Notes under the pieces: model-generated
Databases searched by the model: none
What the model saw: the letters and a program-made list of their open reading frames with translations, nothing else
Told to the model about the DNA's origin: nothing
In this document: positions 63,003 through 64,000 of the stretch, piece after piece
Layout: the number at the start of each line of letters is the position of its first letter
How positions within the stretch are numbered: position 1 is the stretch's first letter
Assembly: GCF_013376005.1 (NCBI RefSeq)
Contig: NZ_JABMJK010000003.1
Coordinates: 186,001-250,000 of the forward strand
Reading direction: 5' to 3'
DNA: 64,000 bases
Origin: Duganella sp. SG902
Lineage (GTDB): Bacteria; Pseudomonadota; Gammaproteobacteria; Burkholderiales; Burkholderiaceae_D
Translations under genes and position numbers: made by a program

Positions 63003-63562
63003 CACTTGCGCGCCTTCCTGCAAAAACAATCCGGCGCATGGTCATCCACCATGCCGATGCCCTGCATGTACGCGTAAATAATCGTCGAACCGACAAACTT
63101 GAATCCCAGCTTGGCCAGATCCTTGGAAATCCGGTCCGACAATTCGGTCTTGGCCGGACGCGGCCCCTTGCCGCTCACCAGCGGCTTGCCGCCGACGTAG
63201 GACCACAGCAGCTTATCCAGGCTGCCGCCGCTTTCCACCAGCCGCAAATACGCCTGCGCATTGGTGATGGCCGCCGCCACTTTCAGCCGATTGCGCACGA
63301 TGCCGGGATTGGCCAGCAGCTCCGCCACCTTGTCCGGGCCATAGGCCGCGATTTTCTTCGCGTCCCACTGGTCGAACGCCGCGCGATAGTTCTCGCGCTT
63401 GTTGAGGATAGTCTCCCAGCTCAGGCCAGCCTGCGCGCCCTCCAGGTTCAGCATCTCGAACAAACGGCGCTCGTCGTGGCAAGGCACGCCCCACTCCGTG
63501 TCGTGATATGCAAGATACAGCGGATTGGCCGGATTGGCCCAGCCGCAGCGTTTCTTTTCCAT
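63002..63562 (-). CDS. tag: DNA-3-methyladenine glycosylase I
   Basis: 186 aa, the normal length. Base-excision repair enzyme removing 3-methyladenine. Signatures: KKRCGWANPANPLYLAYHD (first zinc Cys), TEWGVPCHDERRLFEML, the LNLEGAQAGLSWETIL base-binding segment, GIVRNRLKVAAAITNA, and the C-terminal zinc ligands in VDDHAPDCFCR. It lies 3 bp after a GGDEF gene and overlaps mnmC by 1 bp. Confidence 0.95.
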   Translation of the reverse strand: MEKKRCGWANPANPLYLAYHDTEWGVPCHDERRLFEMLNLEGAQAGLSWETILNKRENYRAAFDQWDAKKIAAYGPDKVAELLANPGIVRNRLKVAAAITNAQAYLRLVESGGSLDKLLWSYVGGKPLVSGKGPRPAKTELSDRISKDLAKLGFKFVGSTIIYAYMQGIGMVDDHAPDCFCRKARK

Positions 63563-63565
63563 GAA

Positions 63566-64000
63566 TTAGCCCAGTTCCAGATCGCTCGACAAACCCACGC
63601 GGCGACGCTCGCCGCCCAGCACCAACGGCCCGCCCAGATTGCTGACCAGGCGCACCTCGCCATCCGTCACCGCCCGATCCAGCTGCCGCATCAGGCGCGG
63701 GAAGACGCCTTCCGCGCGCGTGCTCCCGGTGCTGTACAGGGCCGCCCAGGCATTGCGGCCGGAGCGCTTGGCGATGTACAGGCCCTGGTCCGCCAGCTCC
63801 ACCACCTGCGACCATGACAGCAGGCGCGGTTGGTCCGGCAGGAACGGGAAGCACGCGAAGCCGATCGAACAGGTCTTCGACAGGCGCGCGCCGTCCGGCA
63901 AGGCAAAGTCACGCTCGGCCACGGCGCGGCGCATGCGCTCCGCCAGGCCTGGCGCTTCATCGCGATGGGTGGCGCGCGCCAGCACCAGGAATTCCTCGCC
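63566..64000 (-). CDS. GGDEF diguanylate cyclase, C-terminal part (5' end outside window)
   Basis: 144 residues visible. The first codons read GEEF, the end of the GGDEF motif, followed by LVLARATHRD. The C-terminal half of the domain is present: KTCSIGFACFPFLPDQ, VVELADQGLYIAKRSGRNAW (diagnostic closing helix). After it come about 45 residues (DRAVTDGEVRLVSNLGGPL) of unknown type. Since the motif lies at the edge, the first G of GGDEF and any inhibitory site are not visible. It starts an apparent operon with tag, mnmC and the kinase/regulator pair. Confidence 0.85.
   Translation of the reverse strand, partial: GEEFLVLARATHRDEAPGLAERMRRAVAERDFALPDGARLSKTCSIGFACFPFLPDQPRLLSWSQVVELADQGLYIAKRSGRNAWAALYSTGSTRAEGVFPRLMRQLDRAVTDGEVRLVSNLGGPLVLGGERRRVGLSSDLELG

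Overview
The window is GC-rich chromosomal DNA of a Gram-negative bacterium. It is most likely a betaproteobacterium of the Oxalobacteraceae (Massilia/Duganella/Janthinobacterium type). This is inferred from PhaM, a PEP-CTERM protein with the VPEP-TM-RRR tail, a Neisseria-type porin, paired DUF3108 proteins, TamA/TamB, an abundance of c-di-GMP and histidine-kinase genes, and a strong G/C third-position bias. I see no rRNA, tRNA or CRISPR array, and no intact mobile element.

Layout. 1-4.3 kb: a periplasmic cytochrome c coupled to a Tat-exported flavin amine oxidase, then an orphan TnsB-like protein (second catalytic Asp replaced by Asn) coupled to a 48-aa ORF. 4.3-10.8 kb: a DEAD-box helicase with two DbpA-type RNA-binding domains, an exported alpha/beta hydrolase, two tiny Ala/Lys-rich secreted paralogues, an SDR and an M28 peptidase. 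10.8-21.4 kb: an orphan MshQ-like surface protein, a dienelactone hydrolase, a membrane protein, a thioesterase, a DUF3016 protein, a PhoX-family protein, a divergent SDR/LysR pair and a lipoprotein sugar dehydrogenase. 21.4-22.5 kb: a small protein with a ribbon-helix-helix-like N-terminus and a RAMA/DUF4357-like C-terminus. Its promoter region is an array of about 18 TCTA/TAGA sites phased every 9-11 bp; this is the most unusual locus. 22.5-28.3 kb: an HD-GYP response regulator, then a TonB-dependent receptor plus exported SAM hydrolase unit whose leader RNA can hide the ribosome binding site, then another exported hydrolase. 28.3-36.7 kb: a coiled-coil protein, two histidine kinases, a PEP-CTERM protein with a second SD-hiding leader, a porin, and small proteins around a perfect 48-bp inverted repeat. 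36.7-46.9 kb: a CHASE/GGDEF protein with queC, then tamA-tamB. 47-55.7 kb: an S9 peptidase, two unknowns, and a three-gene kleisin/KITE/SMC operon (Mks/Wadjet-like, without the JetD nuclease). 55.7-64 kb: two DUF3108 proteins, phaM, and a minus-strand run of GGDEF (cut by the window end), tag, an mnmC with a decayed methyltransferase domain, a histidine kinase and a TPR response regulator.

The genes are mostly housekeeping, envelope and signalling functions in short, tightly packed operons. Start codons were moved inward from the longest ORF where a Shine-Dalgarno sequence, signal peptide or rare TTG/GTG codon argued for it. Functions come from motif recognition by eye; no database search was run.
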